DNA of 64,000 bases from Rosenbergiella gaditana (GTDB taxonomy: Bacteria > Pseudomonadota > Gammaproteobacteria > Enterobacterales > Enterobacteriaceae): the NCBI RefSeq assembly GCF_018494065.1, contig NZ_JABBFR010000006.1:96303-160302 (forward strand), read 5' to 3'. Position numbers and translations under genes: made by a program. The notes under the pieces were generated by a model. That model was not told where the DNA came from. It did no database searches and saw only the letters and a program-made list of their open reading frames with translations. How positions within the stretch are numbered: position 1 is the first letter of the stretch; every line of letters begins with the position of its first letter. Of this stretch, positions 40,562 through 50,756 are shown piece after piece.

Positions 40562-40576
40562 TCTGAGATAAATTAA

Positions 40577-41797
40577 TTATGACGTAAATTTACGCATCGT
40601 CAATGTCGCGTTAGTCCCACCGAAGCCAAAGCTGTTTGACATCACTGTAGTCAATGCTCGCTCAGTAGGTTGAGTGATGATATTCATCCCTTCTGCTGCC
40701 GCATCTGCTTGCTCGATGTTGATGCTTGGTGCAATAAAACCATGCTCCAGCATCAGTAGGCTATAAATGGCTTCTTGAACGCCTGCGGCGCCCAGGGAGT
40801 GACCCGTCATCGCTTTCGTCGCAGAAAGGGCAGGAGTATTGTCGCCGAAGACTTCACGAATCGCGCCTAACTCTTTCACATCACCCACTGGGGTAGACGT
40901 ACCATGAGTATTAAGGTAATCGATTGGTGTATCAAGACCTTCCATTGCCATTTTCATGCAACGCGCTGCGCCTTCACCCGAAGGTGCAACCATATCCGCA
41001 CCATCAGAGGTTGCGCCATAACCGACGATTTCTGCGTAGATGTGTGCACCACGTGCCAGCGCATGCTCTAGCTCTTCAACAACAACCATACCACCGCCGC
41101 CTGCAATGACAAAGCCGTCACGCTCGGAATCATAAGTACGAGAAGCTTTTTCTGGCGTATCGTTATATTTAGTGGATAGCGCACCCATTGCATCGAACTC
41201 GCAAGCCAGTTCCCAGCACAGCTCTTCGCCGCCACCTGCGAAAACAATATCTTGTTTTCCAAGCTGGATTTGCTCAACCGCGTTGCCGATACAGTGCGCA
41301 GAGGTCGCACACGCTGAGCTGATTGAATAGTTAACACCGTGAATTTTAAAAGGTGTCGCTAAACAAGCAGATACACCAGAAGCCATTGCTTTGGTCACCA
41401 CATAAGGGCCAACCGCTTTCAAGCCACGTGGGCTACGCATTGCGTCCGCACCGAAGACTTGGAAACGTGGAGAGCCGCCACCTGAGCCTGCAATCAATCC
41501 AACACGTGGGTTGTTTTGATATTGCTCTTCGGTCAGCTTAGAATCTTTTACCGCTTCCGCCATAGACAGATAAGCATAAATCGATGCATCGCTCATAAAA
41601 CGCACAACTTTGCGATCAATTAAGCCCGTGGTATCCATTTTAACGTTACCCCAGACGTGGCTGCGCATGCCTGCATCTTTCATTTCATCAGAAAAAGTGA
41701 TTCCTGAACGCCCCTCACGTAGAGAAGCCAGCACTTCTTCCTGATTATTACCAATGCTGGAAACAATTCCCAAGCCAGTGATCACTGCACGTTTCAT
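40577..41797 (-). CDS. fabB: 3-oxoacyl-ACP synthase I
   Basis: Elongating condensing enzyme essential for unsaturated fatty acid synthesis. It has 406 residues, as in E. coli. The catalytic triad is Cys163 ([10 protein letters not shown]), His298 ([11 protein letters not shown]) and His333 ([11 protein letters not shown]). The C-terminal [12 protein letters not shown] is intact. A FabR-like operator lies 44 bases upstream of the start. Confidence 0.98.
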   Translation of the reverse strand: MKRAVITGLGIVSSIGNNQEEVLASLREGRSGITFSDEMKDAGMRSHVWGNVKMDTTGLIDRKVVRFMSDASIYAYLSMAEAVKDSKLTEEQYQNNPRVGLIAGSGGGSPRFQVFGADAMRSPRGLKAVGPYVVTKAMASGVSACLATPFKIHGVNYSISSACATSAHCIGNAVEQIQLGKQDIVFAGGGEELCWELACEFDAMGALSTKYNDTPEKASRTYDSERDGFVIAGGGGMVVVEELEHALARGAHIYAEIVGYGATSDGADMVAPSGEGAARCMKMAMEGLDTPIDYLNTHGTSTPVGDVKELGAIREVFGDNTPALSATKAMTGHSLGAAGVQEAIYSLLMLEHGFIAPSINIEQADAAAEGMNIITQPTERALTTVMSNSFGFGGTNATLTMRKFTS

Positions 41798-41840
41798 TCA
41801 CATTCCTCATAACAACTATCATCTTATGGGTGAGCACTTT

Positions 41841-41858
41841 AGCGTACAGTTGTACGCC
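41841..41858. promoter_or_regulatory. FabR operator in the fabB promoter
   Basis: AGCGTACAGTTGTACGCC is an almost perfect palindrome matching the AGCGTACAnnTGTACGCT-type operator bound by FabR at fabA and fabB in E. coli. It lies 44-61 bases upstream of the fabB start. It predicts repression tuned by the ratio of unsaturated to saturated acyl thioesters. I saw no clear FadR site. Confidence 0.75.
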
Positions 41859-41951
41859 GAACAACCCCCAATACATAAACTCTTTGTAAATTTGCCTATA
41901 AATTGTGATATCGCTAGACTATTCTGAAGTCTTCCGCAAAGAGCCCTCGAC

Positions 41952-43940
41952 GTGAAATCACCCACTATCAACCATGCAGCCCTACATTGGAACGAACAAG
42001 GTACACCTGTTTCGCAATTTTTCGATGATGTCTATTTTTCAAATGCTAACGGTCTGGAAGAGACGCGCTACGTCTTTTTAGAGGGTAATCGACTCTTCAC
42101 CCGTCTAATCGACACTGATCAGGACGCCTTCATTGTCGCTGAGACAGGATTTGGAACAGGCTTGAATTTTTTGACATTATGGCAAAGCTATCAGCAACTA
42201 GGTTGCCAGAATAGCGCCAAAAAATTACCACGATTGCACTTTATCAGTTGTGAAAAATATCCGTTAATGCTGGCAGACCTCGAACTAGCCCACCATCATT
42301 GGCCTGAGCTTGCCACCTTCTCGCGCGCGCTCCGTCAACAATGGCCCGACGCACTACCAGGATGCCATCGACTGATTTTTGAGCAGGGACAGATTACCGT
42401 CGACCTCTGGTTTGGCGATATCAACGACATGTTAGAGGACCTAAAAGCGAATTTAGTTCAAAAGGTCGACGCATGGTTTTTAGATGGCTTTGCCCCGTCC
42501 AAAAATCCCGATATGTGGAGCGAGTCACTCTTCTCAACGTTAGCGACCACAGCTAAGGCAGATGGCACCTTTGCGACCTTTACCGCAGCAGGATTTGTAC
42601 GACGTGGGCTTGAACAAGCAGGCTTTACGGTAACTCGTCGCAAAGGTTTTGCGCATAAACGCGAAATGTTAGTCGGGCAACTAGCCTCCCTCCCAGACTA
42701 TAGCAATCCAACGCCTTGGTACCCTCGCCCTCCGGCTAAGAGCAAAGAAATTGCTATTGTTGGTGGAGGGATTGCCAGCGCCTGTCTGTGTGTCGCGTTA
42801 GTACGTCGCGGATGGCACGTGACGCACTATTGCGCCGATGCGAAACCTGCTGAGAACGCTTCGGGGAATCGACAAGGGGCTGTCTACCCGCTACTACATG
42901 CCCAAGATCCGCATCTCGCGACTTTTTTTAGCGCGGCCTTCACTTTTGCTAAACGTTTTTATCAAGGTCTGCCCCTCACCTTCGAATATCAGTGGTGTGG
43001 TGTATTACAGCTGGGTTGGGATGATAAAAGTCGAAAAAAAATCGACCAACTCGTGGCACTCTCGTTGCCGCCATCATTGGCAAAATATGTGAATGCTGAT
43101 GAGGCGAGTCAGCTTGCGGGATTAGACATTGAACATAGCGGCATATTCTATCCCGAAGGGGGATGGTTATCGCCCGCCGAAGTGACCGCGAAAATTTTTG
43201 ACTGGGTAAGCTCGCAGGGTGTGGTGTGTCACTGGGGATACGGTGTAGAAAATCTTCAACAACAACCCAATGGCGACTGGCAACTCGGTTTTGTCCGAGG
43301 CGGCCACGCGCAGCATCACCAAGTGGTATTAGCCAATGGCCATCAGTTAAGCCACTTTACGCAGACTGAGTCCTTGCCAGTCTATCCGGTTGCCGGACAA
43401 GTGAGCCACGTTGACGAACAGCAGCCGCTGAGTCAACTCTCTACTGTGCTCTGTTATGAAGGATATTTAACTCCCTTAAGCACCACTCACCGGACCCACT
43501 GTATCGGGGCGAGCTATCGCCGTGGCGTTGCTGATTGCCAGTATTCTCAAGCAGAGCAACTCACCAATAAACAGCGATTAGCGCAATGCTTGCCCAACAG
43601 CGCATGGGCTTCAACATTCACGATCAGCGATCAGGCACGGATCGCCGTTCGCTGTGCGACACGCGATCATCTTCCCATGGTGGGTGCATTGAGCGATTAT
43701 AGGCAATTCGTTGCTGAACCAGCCAAGCCTAAAGAAGAAATGGTGGAGAGCTACCACCCAGGCGTTTATCTACTGGGTGGTTTTGGATCCAGAGGGCTTT
43801 GCAGTGCGCCACTGGCGGCTGAATTACTCGCCTCTCAGCTTGGGGGAGAACCGTTACCTCTTGATCAAAGTACCTTAAACGCGTTACATCCCGGTAGATT
43901 CTGGATTCGCAAACGCGTTAAAGGAAGACCAATCACTTAG
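41952..43940 (+). CDS. mnmC: Bifunctional tRNA mnm5s2U34 biosynthesis protein MnmC
   Basis: Completes the wobble modification mnm5s2U in tRNAs. It has 662 residues (E. coli 668), starting at a GTG (41952). The N-terminal SAM-dependent methyltransferase domain has AETGFGTGLNFLTLW, DLWFGDINDM and WFLDGFAPSKNPDMW. The C-terminal FAD-dependent oxidoreductase domain begins at IAIVGGGIASACLCVALVRR and ends with YLLGGFGSRGLCSAPLAAEL. It is divergent from fabB and its last 8 bases overlap yfcL. Confidence 0.97.
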   Translation: MKSPTINHAALHWNEQGTPVSQFFDDVYFSNANGLEETRYVFLEGNRLFTRLIDTDQDAFIVAETGFGTGLNFLTLWQSYQQLGCQNSAKKLPRLHFISCEKYPLMLADLELAHHHWPELATFSRALRQQWPDALPGCHRLIFEQGQITVDLWFGDINDMLEDLKANLVQKVDAWFLDGFAPSKNPDMWSESLFSTLATTAKADGTFATFTAAGFVRRGLEQAGFTVTRRKGFAHKREMLVGQLASLPDYSNPTPWYPRPPAKSKEIAIVGGGIASACLCVALVRRGWHVTHYCADAKPAENASGNRQGAVYPLLHAQDPHLATFFSAAFTFAKRFYQGLPLTFEYQWCGVLQLGWDDKSRKKIDQLVALSLPPSLAKYVNADEASQLAGLDIEHSGIFYPEGGWLSPAEVTAKIFDWVSSQGVVCHWGYGVENLQQQPNGDWQLGFVRGGHAQHHQVVLANGHQLSHFTQTESLPVYPVAGQVSHVDEQQPLSQLSTVLCYEGYLTPLSTTHRTHCIGASYRRGVADCQYSQAEQLTNKQRLAQCLPNSAWASTFTISDQARIAVRCATRDHLPMVGALSDYRQFVAEPAKPKEEMVESYHPGVYLLGGFGSRGLCSAPLAAELLASQLGGEPLPLDQSTLNALHPGRFWIRKRVKGRPIT

Positions 43941-44226
43941 TGGATAACAATTCTTCTACCGCGCGGTGATAGAGACCTTCCCACAATTGAGTTACTAATT
44001 TTTGGTCAGGGGGGGAGAGTTCGCCCGCTTTAATCGCTTGGGCGATACTGTGTTCGACTTGTGCTTTTAATGCTTGAGGTTCGGCGGTCTGTTGGGCTTC
44101 CAACTCCGCCACTGCCAAGGTTAAATGCCCCCGCAAGTATCCGCCGGCAAAAAGCTCGTCGTCAGAACCCTGTTCCACCGTCTTATCGATACTATCGAGA
44201 ATATGCTCTTCGAGATCTGTAATCAT
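43933..44226 (-). CDS. yfcL: YfcL family protein
   Basis: Small protein of 97 residues (E. coli 92), function unknown. It keeps DDELFAGGYLRGHLTLAVAE and AIKAGELSPPDQKLVTQLWE, the family signature, and looks all-helical and acidic. No membrane segment. It is 27 bases downstream of epmC and probably cotranscribed. Confidence 0.9.
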   Translation of the reverse strand: MITDLEEHILDSIDKTVEQGSDDELFAGGYLRGHLTLAVAELEAQQTAEPQALKAQVEHSIAQAIKAGELSPPDQKLVTQLWEGLYHRAVEELLSTK

Positions 44227-44253
44227 TACTTTTCCTAAAAGTGTTGGCGCTAC

Positions 44254-44799
44254 TTATAGCGTTTCAGGCCATGAAAACTGCGCAGAATGTAGGGGTTCCG
44301 TATGGTAAAAGTCCTGCAAAGCCGCTACAAGACGAGCAGGACGTTCAGGCAAGCCCTGCTCAAGATAGTGCATGACTTGTGCATGCACTTTACGTTGAAA
44401 GGCAATCCGATCGGGTTCACAAGAACCCTCAAGGTTGTCACAGCTGATATTAAACGCAAACCCGGCGGCAACAGAAAATATCCATTCCAATGCTTGGGGT
44501 TTGATTTCGACTTGTTCAAATTGCGCCTGTGTCGTTTCATCGCGCCCGTCTGGACAGTACCAGTAGCCAAAATCCACTAACAGCCTGCGCTCAGCCCCCG
44601 CAATACACCAATGTGAAATCTCGTGCAGCGTGCTTGCATAATAGCCATGAGCGAAAACAATCCGATGATAGTTACACTTTTCGTCGGCGGGTAAGTAGAT
44701 CGGCTCATCCTCACCCTTAATTAATCTTGTATTAAAATCATCATAGAAACAGCGATCAAACAGCGTGATCATATCTTGATAATGGTGTTGCTGAGTCAT
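44254..44799 (-). CDS. epmC: Elongation factor P hydroxylase EpmC
   Basis: Hydroxylates the beta-lysylated lysine of elongation factor P. It has 181 residues (E. coli 182). Metal-site motifs are IVFAHGYYASTLHEISHWCI near residue 49, with the His-x3-HEISHW type ligands, and DFGYWYCPDGR. It is 18 bases downstream of yfcA. Confidence 0.95.
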   Translation of the reverse strand: MTQQHHYQDMITLFDRCFYDDFNTRLIKGEDEPIYLPADEKCNYHRIVFAHGYYASTLHEISHWCIAGAERRLLVDFGYWYCPDGRDETTQAQFEQVEIKPQALEWIFSVAAGFAFNISCDNLEGSCEPDRIAFQRKVHAQVMHYLEQGLPERPARLVAALQDFYHTEPLHSAQFSWPETL

Positions 44800-44817
44800 A
44801 AATTATTCTTCGTGTAA

Positions 44818-45612
44818 TTATAAACCGATACTCTGTAACAGGGCAGCGCCATGACTGTCCCACAACAGTTTTGCACTCATCACCATCGACACAATAACCA
44901 CCATCGGCCTGATCAACTTTTGTCCCCGGCTTAACACCAAACGAGCCCCTAATCTAGCCCCACAGACTGCGCCAATTAGCATTACGGCCCCAAGCCCCCA
45001 GACCACTTTTCCACCCACCATAAAAAAAAGTAAGCTGGCAAAGTTCGAGGTGAAATTAAGTACCTTCGCATGTGCTGTGGCTTTGGCTAAGTTAAAGCCC
45101 GCCAAAGTCACAAAGCCTAATGCGTAGAACGATCCCGCCCCCGGGCCGAAAAAACCGTCGTAAAAGCCGACGCATCCCCCTCCGATACAAGCGTAAGCAA
45201 GCCCTTCGAGCCGTGCGACCTTATCGAACTCACCTAATTTAGGCATAAACAGAAACCATAACCCAATTCCGATCAGGAGTAACGGCAGTACCTGACGCAG
45301 AATATCTGCTTTAAGGTGTTGGATAGTGAGGGTACCGGCCACCGCCCCGACAAAAGTCAGTAATATATTCAGCCACTGACAACGCAGATCGACGGCTTTG
45401 CGACGGACGAAATAGAGGCTGGCTGAAAAGGAACCGCCTACAGACTGTAATTTATTGGTGGCTAACACTTGCGCTGGGGATAATCCCGCAGCCAATAAGG
45501 CAGGTACCGTCAATAATCCCCCTCCCCCGGCAATCGAGTCGATAAAAGCCGCGAGAACTGCCACAACAAACAGTACAGCCACCAGTCCAGGCGTTACAAC
45601 GAACCAATCCAT
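44818..45612 (-). CDS. yfcA: TauE/SafE-family membrane transporter YfcA
   Basis: Inner-membrane protein of the TauE/SafE family (possible sulfur-compound or anion exporter), 264 residues (E. coli 269), about eight helices. The two family repeats are AFIDSIAGGGGLLTVPALLA near residue 22 and GGGCVGFYDGFFGPGAGSFY near residue 141. It follows mepA by 9 bases. Confidence 0.93.
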   Translation of the reverse strand: MDWFVVTPGLVAVLFVVAVLAAFIDSIAGGGGLLTVPALLAAGLSPAQVLATNKLQSVGGSFSASLYFVRRKAVDLRCQWLNILLTFVGAVAGTLTIQHLKADILRQVLPLLLIGIGLWFLFMPKLGEFDKVARLEGLAYACIGGGCVGFYDGFFGPGAGSFYALGFVTLAGFNLAKATAHAKVLNFTSNFASLLFFMVGGKVVWGLGAVMLIGAVCGARLGARLVLSRGQKLIRPMVVIVSMVMSAKLLWDSHGAALLQSIGL

Positions 45613-45621
45613 GCTTATTCC

Positions 45622-46449
45622 TCAGAGTAAATGTTTATCCAGTAACGCTTGGCAATTGGCCGGAAGAATAGGAGGGTTAGGTTTTATCGGATGCACACCA
45701 GGTTTCGGTGGTTCAAACCAACTTTTTAACTCAGCCCCACATCCATCGCCTACTGGGGGCGCTGGTTGTTCGATACATTCAGTATCGTCAGCTGGGCAAT
45801 GTAACCTAACATGCATATGGGCGCGGTGCGCGAACCAAGGGCGGACTTTCTGTAACCATTGGCGATCAGTCCCTGCATCTAAGCATAACTGCTGCTTGAT
45901 GGCTGGATTGACGAAAATACGTGCGACATGGGGATCTTCAGCGGCTTGACGCACCATAGTGTCAATATCCCGGCTCCAAAGGCGGCTCACCACCGACTTA
46001 TCATCGGCTGTGACCAAATCGAGAGGCTGCGGATGCAACAACTGTTGCGGCGTCCAACGTTGACGAGGAAGTTGCAACCAAATATCGACATCTAACCCAA
46101 TTTGATGGCTTGCATGACCGCTGCTAAAGCGTCCCCCCGCAGGCATTCCCATATCACCAATTAGTACAGTGCCGGAAGTCTGTTGAGCAATATCTTGGCT
46201 AAAACGTTGGATAAATTGAATTAACAATGGATGACCGAAATAGCGGTGTTGATCTTGACGCATAACCTGATAATGCTCTGCCTCCAATGGTAGCGCTTGC
46301 GCCCCCACTATACAGCCATTCGCGTAGCTTCCAATGGGGTGAACAGGGCCCGCGATCGGTTGCTGAATTTTCTGCCACGGCGTTTGCGCAAAGGTCGCAC
46401 AGGCTGAAGCAATAAAAAGCGCACTGCCAGCCATCCAATGTTTCATCAT
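45622..46449 (-). CDS. mepA: Penicillin-insensitive murein endopeptidase MepA
   Basis: Periplasmic LAS-family zinc endopeptidase that cuts D-Ala-mDAP crosslinks. It has 275 residues from the ATG at 46449 (AAGGCG site). The signal peptide runs [22 protein letters not shown] before TPWQKIQQP. Zinc ligands lie in [14 protein letters not shown] and [29 protein letters not shown] is the family signature. Conserved cysteines form disulfides. It is 10 bases downstream of aroC. A longer reading to 46497 would run into aroC. Confidence 0.95.
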   Translation of the reverse strand: MMKHWMAGSALFIASACATFAQTPWQKIQQPIAGPVHPIGSYANGCIVGAQALPLEAEHYQVMRQDQHRYFGHPLLIQFIQRFSQDIAQQTSGTVLIGDMGMPAGGRFSSGHASHQIGLDVDIWLQLPRQRWTPQQLLHPQPLDLVTADDKSVVSRLWSRDIDTMVRQAAEDPHVARIFVNPAIKQQLCLDAGTDRQWLQKVRPWFAHRAHMHVRLHCPADDTECIEQPAPPVGDGCGAELKSWFEPPKPGVHPIKPNPPILPANCQALLDKHLL

Positions 46450-46459
46450 AGTAATCGCC

Positions 46460-47539
46460 TTATTTCTGAGAGTGAGTGACATCACCGCATTGCGCACGAT
46501 GTCTTAGCAAATGATCCATCAATACAATGGCTGTCATTGCTTCAGCGATGGGTACGGCGCGAATACCCACACAAGGATCATGACGACCGCGAGTAATCAT
46601 TTCGACCTCTTCACCCTGGCGAGTAATGGTTTTACCCGGTACCGTGATGCTGGAAGTCGGTTTTAGCGCAATAGAGGCGGTAAGGGTTTGGCCACTACTG
46701 ATGCCACCTAAAATACCGCCAGCATGATTACTCTGAAAGCCCTCTTTGCGAATCTCATCGCGATGTTGACTTCCGCGTTGAGCCACCACATCAAACCCAT
46801 CCCCTATTTCGACGCCTTTTACAGCATTGATACTCATTAAGGCATGGGCGAGATCAGCATCAAGGCGATCGAACACTGGCTCACCTAATCCAACGGGAAC
46901 ATTTTCAGCCACAACGCTGACCTTAGCGCCAATCGAATCCCCCTCTTTTTTTAACCCGCGCAGTAACGCATCCAGCGCCTCAAGTTGGTCACTGTCCGGT
47001 GAAAAAAACGGGTTCTGTTCAACCTGCGACCAATCTTTCAGTTCGCAGCAGACATCGCCCATTTGCGCGAGATAGCCCCGAATCACAACATTATGCGTTA
47101 GCTGCAGATATTTCTTTGCAATAGCGCCGGCTGCCACACGCATAGCGGTTTCACGCGCCGAAGAGCGACCGCCGCCACGATAATCACGAAAACCATATTT
47201 TTGATCGTAGGTAAAATCAGCATGGCCTGGACGATACAACTCTTTAATTTCACCATAATCTTGCGAACGTTGATCGGTGTTCTCAATCAATAAGCCGATC
47301 GAGGTTCCAGTAGTTTTTCCTTCGAAGACACCTGATAAAATTTTAACTTGATCAGGTTCACGACGCTGCGTGGTATAACGTGAAGTGCCTGGACGACGGC
47401 GATCTAAGTCATGCTGTAAATCGGCTTCAGTTAAGGGGATGCCTGGCGGCACACCATCAACAATGCACCCTAGCGCCACACCGTGAGATTCACCAAAGGT
47501 CGTGACACGGAAAAGTTGACCAATTGTATTTCCAGCCAT
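46460..47539 (-). CDS. aroC: Chorismate synthase
   Basis: Last step of the shikimate pathway, EPSP to chorismate with reduced FMN. It has 359 residues (E. coli 361). Signatures are [40 protein letters not shown] and [19 protein letters not shown]. Tightly followed by mepA and preceded by prmB (39-base gap). Confidence 0.98.
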   Translation of the reverse strand: MAGNTIGQLFRVTTFGESHGVALGCIVDGVPPGIPLTEADLQHDLDRRRPGTSRYTTQRREPDQVKILSGVFEGKTTGTSIGLLIENTDQRSQDYGEIKELYRPGHADFTYDQKYGFRDYRGGGRSSARETAMRVAAGAIAKKYLQLTHNVVIRGYLAQMGDVCCELKDWSQVEQNPFFSPDSDQLEALDALLRGLKKEGDSIGAKVSVVAENVPVGLGEPVFDRLDADLAHALMSINAVKGVEIGDGFDVVAQRGSQHRDEIRKEGFQSNHAGGILGGISSGQTLTASIALKPTSSITVPGKTITRQGEEVEMITRGRHDPCVGIRAVPIAEAMTAIVLMDHLLRHRAQCGDVTHSQK

Positions 47540-47578
47540 GTTTAATCCTTATCGTTAATTTATGCTGAAAAAATCGAC

Positions 47579-48514
47579 TTATTTCGCCGAGCTATTTTCA
47601 AAAAAAGGCTTACATTCGACTAATTGTTGATAGTCCAACATAAAGACCCCGTCACCACCTTGTTCAAACTCCAACCAAGTAAAGGGAACCTCGGGATACT
47701 GCTCAATCATATGCACCATGCTGTTACCGACTTCACAAATAATCACGCCCTCTTCACTCAGGAATTCAGTCGCTTGTGCAAGCATACGGTTAACTAAAAT
47801 TAAGCCATCATGGCCCGCCGCTAAACCGAGCTCCGGTTCATGACGATATTCATCTGGCAAGTCATCCATATCCTCTGCATCGACATAAGGAGGGTTGGTG
47901 ACAATCAAATCGTATTTAATCGGCGGTAAATTATCGAAGAGGTCTGAGCAAAGTGGCGTGACTTGATGCATCATGCCATGCGCTTCAATATTCTGCTCAG
48001 TAACCGCTAACGCGTCAGGTGAAATATCGGCCGCATCGACTTCAGCGTCAGGAAAGGCATAAGCACAAGCAATCGCGATACAGCCACTCCCCGTACACAG
48101 ATCTAGAATATGGCGTGGCGAGCGATTGATTAATCCAGAGAACCCATGATTGATTAACTCTCCAATCGGTGAGCGCGGAACTAAGACTCGCTCATCGACA
48201 TAGAACTCATGACCACAGAACCAAGCTTGGTTGGTCAAATAAGCCACAGGAATGCGCTCGAATACACGACGCGTCACACGCTCGACAATCAATTCACGCT
48301 CTGAACGCGTTAATCTCGCCGTACGCATCTCTTCAGGGAGATCGAGAGGAAGATGTAATGTAGGTAAAACGAGTTGAACCGCTTCGTCCCAAGGATTATC
48401 TGTCCCATGGCCATACCAAATATCGGCGGCGGAAAAACGGCTAATTGTCCAGCGTAACATATCCTGAATGGTATGCAGGTCGCTTACCACCTCTTCGGCA
48501 AAAAATTTATCCAC
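47579..48514 (-). CDS. prmB: 50S ribosomal protein L3 glutamine methyltransferase
   Basis: Methylates a glutamine of ribosomal protein L3. It has 311 residues (E. coli 310). The SAM-binding motif is [20 protein letters not shown] near residue 136, and the catalytic NPPY is at 207-210. The N-terminal helical domain is typical of HemK-family enzymes. It is divergent from smrB. Confidence 0.97.
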   Translation of the reverse strand: MDKFFAEEVVSDLHTIQDMLRWTISRFSAADIWYGHGTDNPWDEAVQLVLPTLHLPLDLPEEMRTARLTRSERELIVERVTRRVFERIPVAYLTNQAWFCGHEFYVDERVLVPRSPIGELINHGFSGLINRSPRHILDLCTGSGCIAIACAYAFPDAEVDAADISPDALAVTEQNIEAHGMMHQVTPLCSDLFDNLPPIKYDLIVTNPPYVDAEDMDDLPDEYRHEPELGLAAGHDGLILVNRMLAQATEFLSEEGVIICEVGNSMVHMIEQYPEVPFTWLEFEQGGDGVFMLDYQQLVECKPFFENSSAK

Positions 48515-48687
48515 ATGCCCTCCAGGGCAACTAACAAAACTTTACCTAGTTTGCCACGAACTTATGCTAAATTCAGCTTCAATAGACGGCTATTTTCACT
48601 CATGCCGGGTAATTTATAAGAGAAATTTGATTTTTAATGCATTGCCGTTAAAAATGACAAGATGATAATTCAGTAGCTGGAACGACG

Positions 48688-49236
48688 ATGAGCAGTAAAA
48701 ATCCCCTCGATAAAGAAGACTTAGACCTGTTTAGAACGTTGATGGGTGATACTCGTCGTATTAAGCAAGACACCGTGCTGCATCCGCTGGTGAAAAAAAT
48801 TGAGCGAGCCCTTCCCCAAAAAAGATTGATCAGCGAACAGGTCGACAATAGCCACTACTTTTCAGATGAATACCAACCTCTTTTGGCTGTAGAAGGGGCT
48901 GTACGCTATACCCGTGCCGATGTGAATCCTTACGAAGTAAAAAAATTGCGCCGGGGAGATTATACGCCTGAGATTTGTTTAGATTTACACGGTTTGACTC
49001 AGCAACAAGCGAAAAAAGAACTGGGCGCCATGATTGCCGCGTGTAGAAGGGAACGCCTTTTTTGTGCATCTGTCATGCATGGGCATGGCAAACATATTCT
49101 TAAGCAACAAATACCACTTTGGTTAGCCCAACATCCTTATGTGATGGCGTTCCATCAAGCACCAAAAATGTTTGGAGGAAATGCCGCAATCTTAATGCTG
49201 ATCGAAGTCGACGAACTGATAACACCTCTCCTTTAA
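48688..49236 (+). CDS. smrB: Smr-domain ribosome rescue nuclease SmrB
   Basis: Endonuclease that cuts mRNA at collided ribosomes. It has 182 residues (E. coli 183). The Smr domain starts at CLDLHGL (DLHGL at 99-103) and the second motif HGHGK is at 131-135. The N-terminal ~90 residues ([18 protein letters not shown]) are the ribosome-contacting extension. It converges on sixA. Confidence 0.95.
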   Translation: MSSKNPLDKEDLDLFRTLMGDTRRIKQDTVLHPLVKKIERALPQKRLISEQVDNSHYFSDEYQPLLAVEGAVRYTRADVNPYEVKKLRRGDYTPEICLDLHGLTQQQAKKELGAMIAACRRERLFCASVMHGHGKHILKQQIPLWLAQHPYVMAFHQAPKMFGGNAAILMLIEVDELITPLL

Positions 49237-49260
49237 CGCGACTTCGATCAGGCATAGAGA

Positions 49261-49743
49261 TTACATTGCGGTGGCAAGACGTGAAGGGCTTTCCTGCCAA
49301 CATAAAGTACCGCGTGCGGTATTGGCATCGTAATCAATATGGGCGATACCTGCTGTGGCAAACATCGGTGGGCACTGTTCTGGGCATAGGGCTGAAACCA
49401 GATAACCGACGAGAGGGAGATGAGAAATAACCATTACTGTCTCGACGCCTTCACTGGCTAAGCCTTGCAGGTAATCACTCACCGCTTTGGCATCACCGGA
49501 AGGGGTAAGCATATCTAAGGTTTTAACGTTACCGCCGAGCGTGACATTTTCAGAAAAAACGTTAAACGTCTGCTGAGCCCGTAGGAAAGGACTGACCAAC
49601 GTCAAATCAAACGAAGACTGTTGCTCTGCTAGCCAACGGGACATTTGTTGGGACTCAACAACACCACAATGTGTCAACGGGCGTTGCGCGTCACTTGCCG
49701 CATCGAGAGCTGCGTCGCCATGACGCATTATATAAACATGCAT
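49261..49743 (-). CDS. sixA: Phosphohistidine phosphatase SixA
   Basis: Histidine-phosphatase superfamily protein, 160 residues (E. coli 161), that removes phosphate from phosphohistidine of the nitrogen PTS (NPr) in E. coli. The RHG motif with nucleophile His8 is at residues 7-9 (MRHGDAALDA), and the second catalytic His is in VISHLPLVGYLV. In E. coli fadJI follow; here mlaA is next. Confidence 0.95.
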   Translation of the reverse strand: MHVYIMRHGDAALDAASDAQRPLTHCGVVESQQMSRWLAEQQSSFDLTLVSPFLRAQQTFNVFSENVTLGGNVKTLDMLTPSGDAKAVSDYLQGLASEGVETVMVISHLPLVGYLVSALCPEQCPPMFATAGIAHIDYDANTARGTLCWQESPSRLATAM

Positions 49744-49902
49744 AAAGCACCGTTACTGAAAGGAAAATTGATTCAGCGCCTATCACTCCCTGCGCGTGAA
49801 TCTGCTTTTTTACCTTAGCTCACTGAGACAGTCAACCCTATAGCAAGATAGTAGGATGCAAACCGCTGTAATTGCGAATAAAAAAACACCAAAAAATATA
49901 AA

Positions 49903-49925
49903 AAAACGCCCAGCTTGGGCGTTTT
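49903..49925 (-). terminator. Terminator of the ccm-mlaA transcript
   Basis: Ten-base stem AAAACGCCCA / TGGGCGTTTT with a three-base loop, followed on the minus strand by a long T-rich run. It lies 33 bases after the mlaA stop, and sixA starts 160 bases further on. Confidence 0.92.
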
Positions 49926-49957
49926 AGCGTGGGTAATACGATGCAGCGAGAACGGTA

Positions 49958-50737
49958 TTATTCCGCATCGATATCTTTTAAATCGCCTTGGATAGCTTGA
50001 GCGTTAGGATTATCTTCAGGCTTCAATTTACCGCCATTGGCTAAGAAATCATAACGTTGGAAGTATGCATTGCGGATAAAGGCATAAGGATCGCTTTGCT
50101 GATGTAAAATGCCATCAGAATCGAGTAACTGCGCACGGGTTTCTACGCCTTCGAGTACCCATTTGCCCGCAGATAACCAAATAGTTAACCAGCTAAGCGG
50201 TGCGTAAAGGTTATCAACATAATCGCCACCATCTTGACGAACAGTGAAACTGCCGTATCCCGGTAGCTCAACATAGGGTCCATAACCCACCCCATAATAC
50301 CCTAGTGTGCTTCCGAAACCATGAGCATGCTCACGCGCGAGCTGTGGATTGGCTTTGCCTGCCACATCGATCAATCCACCTAAACCCAGTGTCGAGTTAA
50401 GAAAGAAACGCGTAAAGTGGATAGCAGCCCGTTCTACATCGCCTTCCAACAGGTAGTTGACCATAGAAGACGGCTCATCCAAATTGCCCAACACATTACT
50501 AATTCCTGTGCGCGCCGGTACAGGAACATAATCACGCCATGCAACGGCAACCGGACGAACAATGTAAGGGTCCAGCACATCATAGTTAAAATTAAACATC
50601 TTACGGTTAAAACCTTGCAGAGGGTCACTACGCTGTGACGTCTGCTGAGTTTCATCAGGTTTTGAACTCGCGCATCCTGCTAAAACAAGCACAGCTAAAC
50701 TTAATGCTGTTAGCCGGTAAGAGAGGTTATTTACCAT
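49958..50737 (-). CDS. mlaA: Outer-membrane lipid asymmetry lipoprotein MlaA
   Basis: Outer-membrane lipoprotein that extracts phospholipids from the outer leaflet for MlaFEDB. It has 259 residues from the ATG at 50737; a GTG nine bases upstream is an alternative. The lipobox LAGC ends at Cys22. Conserved segments are GFNRKMFNFNYDVLDPYIVR, FTRFFLNSTLGLGGLIDVAG and GSTLGYYGVGYGPYVELPGY. It starts 19 bases after ccmI with no terminator between, so it is probably the last gene of the ccm operon here. Confidence 0.96.
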   Translation of the reverse strand: MVNNLSYRLTALSLAVLVLAGCASSKPDETQQTSQRSDPLQGFNRKMFNFNYDVLDPYIVRPVAVAWRDYVPVPARTGISNVLGNLDEPSSMVNYLLEGDVERAAIHFTRFFLNSTLGLGGLIDVAGKANPQLAREHAHGFGSTLGYYGVGYGPYVELPGYGSFTVRQDGGDYVDNLYAPLSWLTIWLSAGKWVLEGVETRAQLLDSDGILHQQSDPYAFIRNAYFQRYDFLANGGKLKPEDNPNAQAIQGDLKDIDAE

Positions 50738-50756
50738 GTTTTGCACCGTTATAATT